DNA of 5,788 nt from Candidatus Poribacteria bacterium (GTDB lineage: Bacteria; Poribacteria; WGA-4E; GCA-2687025). Under the pieces are notes generated by a model. The model was not told the DNA's origin. It was given only the letters and a program-made list of their open reading frames with translations, and did not search any database. A program made the position numbers and the translations under genes. Positions 5,204 through 5,788 of the stretch are shown here, one piece after another (positions within the stretch are counted from its first letter, which is position 1; every line of letters begins with the position of its first letter). The stretch is from positions 1 to 5,788 of the forward strand of contig JAQBWJ010000177.1 of the NCBI GenBank assembly GCA_027625215.1, read 5' to 3'.

Positions 5204-5788
5204 TTATGCCGCGTCCCGCAACGTCTTCCGCATGATCTCGACCGCCTCATCGACGTGCGCGCGTTCGATGATGAGCGGCGGCAGGAACCGCAGGACGTGG
5301 TTGTTCGTGCAGATCGTGATGAGCCCGTTCTCAATCGCTCTCGCGGCGACGGCGTTCCCGTCGATGCTCACTTCCAACCCCTGCAACAGCCCGCGACCCT
5401 TCATCCGCACAACGCAATCGAACTCGTCTTTGAGCGTCATCATCTGCTCGGCGAGGTACTTGCCGATCTCCGCGACGTGCGCGGGGATGTTCTGGTCAAG
5501 GATCGTCGTGAGCGTCGCGTGGGCGGCAGCGGTGCAGAGAGGGTTGCCGCCGAAGGTCGCCGCGTGCGTGCCGGGTCCGAGGCTTTCGGCGATCTTCGCC
5601 GTCGTCAGCATCGCCCCGATGGGCGCGCCGCCGCCAAGAGCCTTCGCCATCGTGACGACGTCGGGCGTCACGCCGAACGACTCGTAACCCCACAGCGTTC
5701 CGAGACGCCCCACCGCCGTCTGCACCTCGTCGTACATCAGAAGCGCGCCGTGTTCATCACAGAGGTCGCGCAGTCCCTGAAGGTAGCC
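5204..5788 (-). CDS. argD: Acetylornithine aminotransferase-like class-III aminotransferase, C-terminal part (cut by window edge)
   Basis: This PLP enzyme probably converts N-acetylglutamate semialdehyde and glutamate to N-acetylornithine and 2-oxoglutarate in arginine synthesis. The visible part is the last 194 residues; the reading frame stays open to base 5788, so the 5' half of the gene lies outside. Counting from the edge: LMYDEVQTAVGR (17-28) holds the aspartate (Asp20) that pairs with the PLP ring nitrogen; PDVVTMAKALGGGAPIGAM (42-60) holds the Schiff-base Lys49; THAATFGGNP (74-83) holds the threonine that contacts the PLP phosphate; and LRFLPPLIIERAHVDEAVEIM lies near the C-terminus. 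LGGG-PIGAM and TFGGNPL favour ArgD over ornithine-delta or 4-aminobutyrate aminotransferases. Related activities (N-succinyldiaminopimelate or LysW-type aminotransferases) cannot be excluded without the N-terminal half. The stop is TAA at 5206-5204. The gene converges on trxB across the terminator. Confidence 0.88.
   Translation of the reverse strand, partial: GYLQGLRDLCDEHGALLMYDEVQTAVGRLGTLWGYESFGVTPDVVTMAKALGGGAPIGAMLTTAKIAESLGPGTHAATFGGNPLCTAAAHATLTTILDQNIPAHVAEIGKYLAEQMMTLKDEFDCVVRMKGRGLLQGLEVSIDGNAVAARAIENGLITICTNNHVLRFLPPLIIERAHVDEAVEIMRKTLRDAA

Noticed and set aside
5005..5235. 76-codon plus-strand open frame across the trxB end and the terminator
   Set aside because: It runs through the bidirectional terminator hairpin, overlaps trxB in another frame and has no ribosome binding site or recognisable sequence.
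5193..5687. 164-codon plus-strand open frame opposite argD
   Set aside because: The minus strand carries clear PLP-aminotransferase motifs over the same bases; this is its antisense shadow.

Overview
The window is a GC-rich bacterial chromosomal segment with four complete genes on the plus strand and one partial gene entering from the right edge on the minus strand. Its core is an operon for a cytoplasmic, three-subunit succinate dehydrogenase / fumarate reductase of the unusual 'type E' class: a flavoprotein (sdhA, 139-1866), an iron-sulfur protein (sdhB, 1871-2866) and an HdrB-like protein with two complete CCG cysteine motifs (sdhE, 3033-3986). This third subunit replaces the haem-binding membrane anchors SdhC/SdhD of ordinary complex II. 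A thioredoxin reductase (trxB, 4116-5057) follows on the same strand. The C-terminal 194 residues of a class-III aminotransferase, best read as acetylornithine aminotransferase (argD), converge from the minus strand. A strong bidirectional terminator separates trxB and argD.

Layout: 1-38 probably holds the last codons of an upstream gene. 39-138 is a purine-rich / pyrimidine-rich inverted repeat that ends at the sdhA ribosome binding site. sdhA and sdhB are 4 nt apart. A 166-nt gap between sdhB and sdhE holds a compound palindrome made of two GC-rich hairpins facing each other, and its first hairpin is followed by a T-run. A 129-nt gap precedes trxB. The 146-nt convergent gap holds the terminator. 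No gene-free stretch exceeds 300 nt. I see no tRNA, rRNA, CRISPR array or transposase.

How the parts work together: SdhA oxidises succinate (or reduces fumarate) at a FAD that should be bound covalently. SdhB carries electrons through a [2Fe-2S] and a [4Fe-4S] cluster. In the third position, a cysteine occupies the site that is normally non-cysteine, which predicts a second [4Fe-4S] cluster instead of [3Fe-4S]. SdhE would pass electrons to quinone at the membrane, or conceivably to a thiol/disulfide. This is a known but uncommon architecture (Sulfolobus/Acidianus, some cyanobacteria and Campylobacterota), so the enzyme is not new. The least explained items are the two intergenic palindromic repeats, one in the sdhA leader and one inside the sdh operon.

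Organism: high GC, no Tat signal on SdhA, a bacterial-type TrxB and an ArgD-like enzyme indicate a bacterium. Short intergenic palindromes of these kinds occur in many environmental genomes. I cannot assign a phylum from the sequence alone; an Armatimonadota-like or other deep-branching environmental lineage is only a guess.
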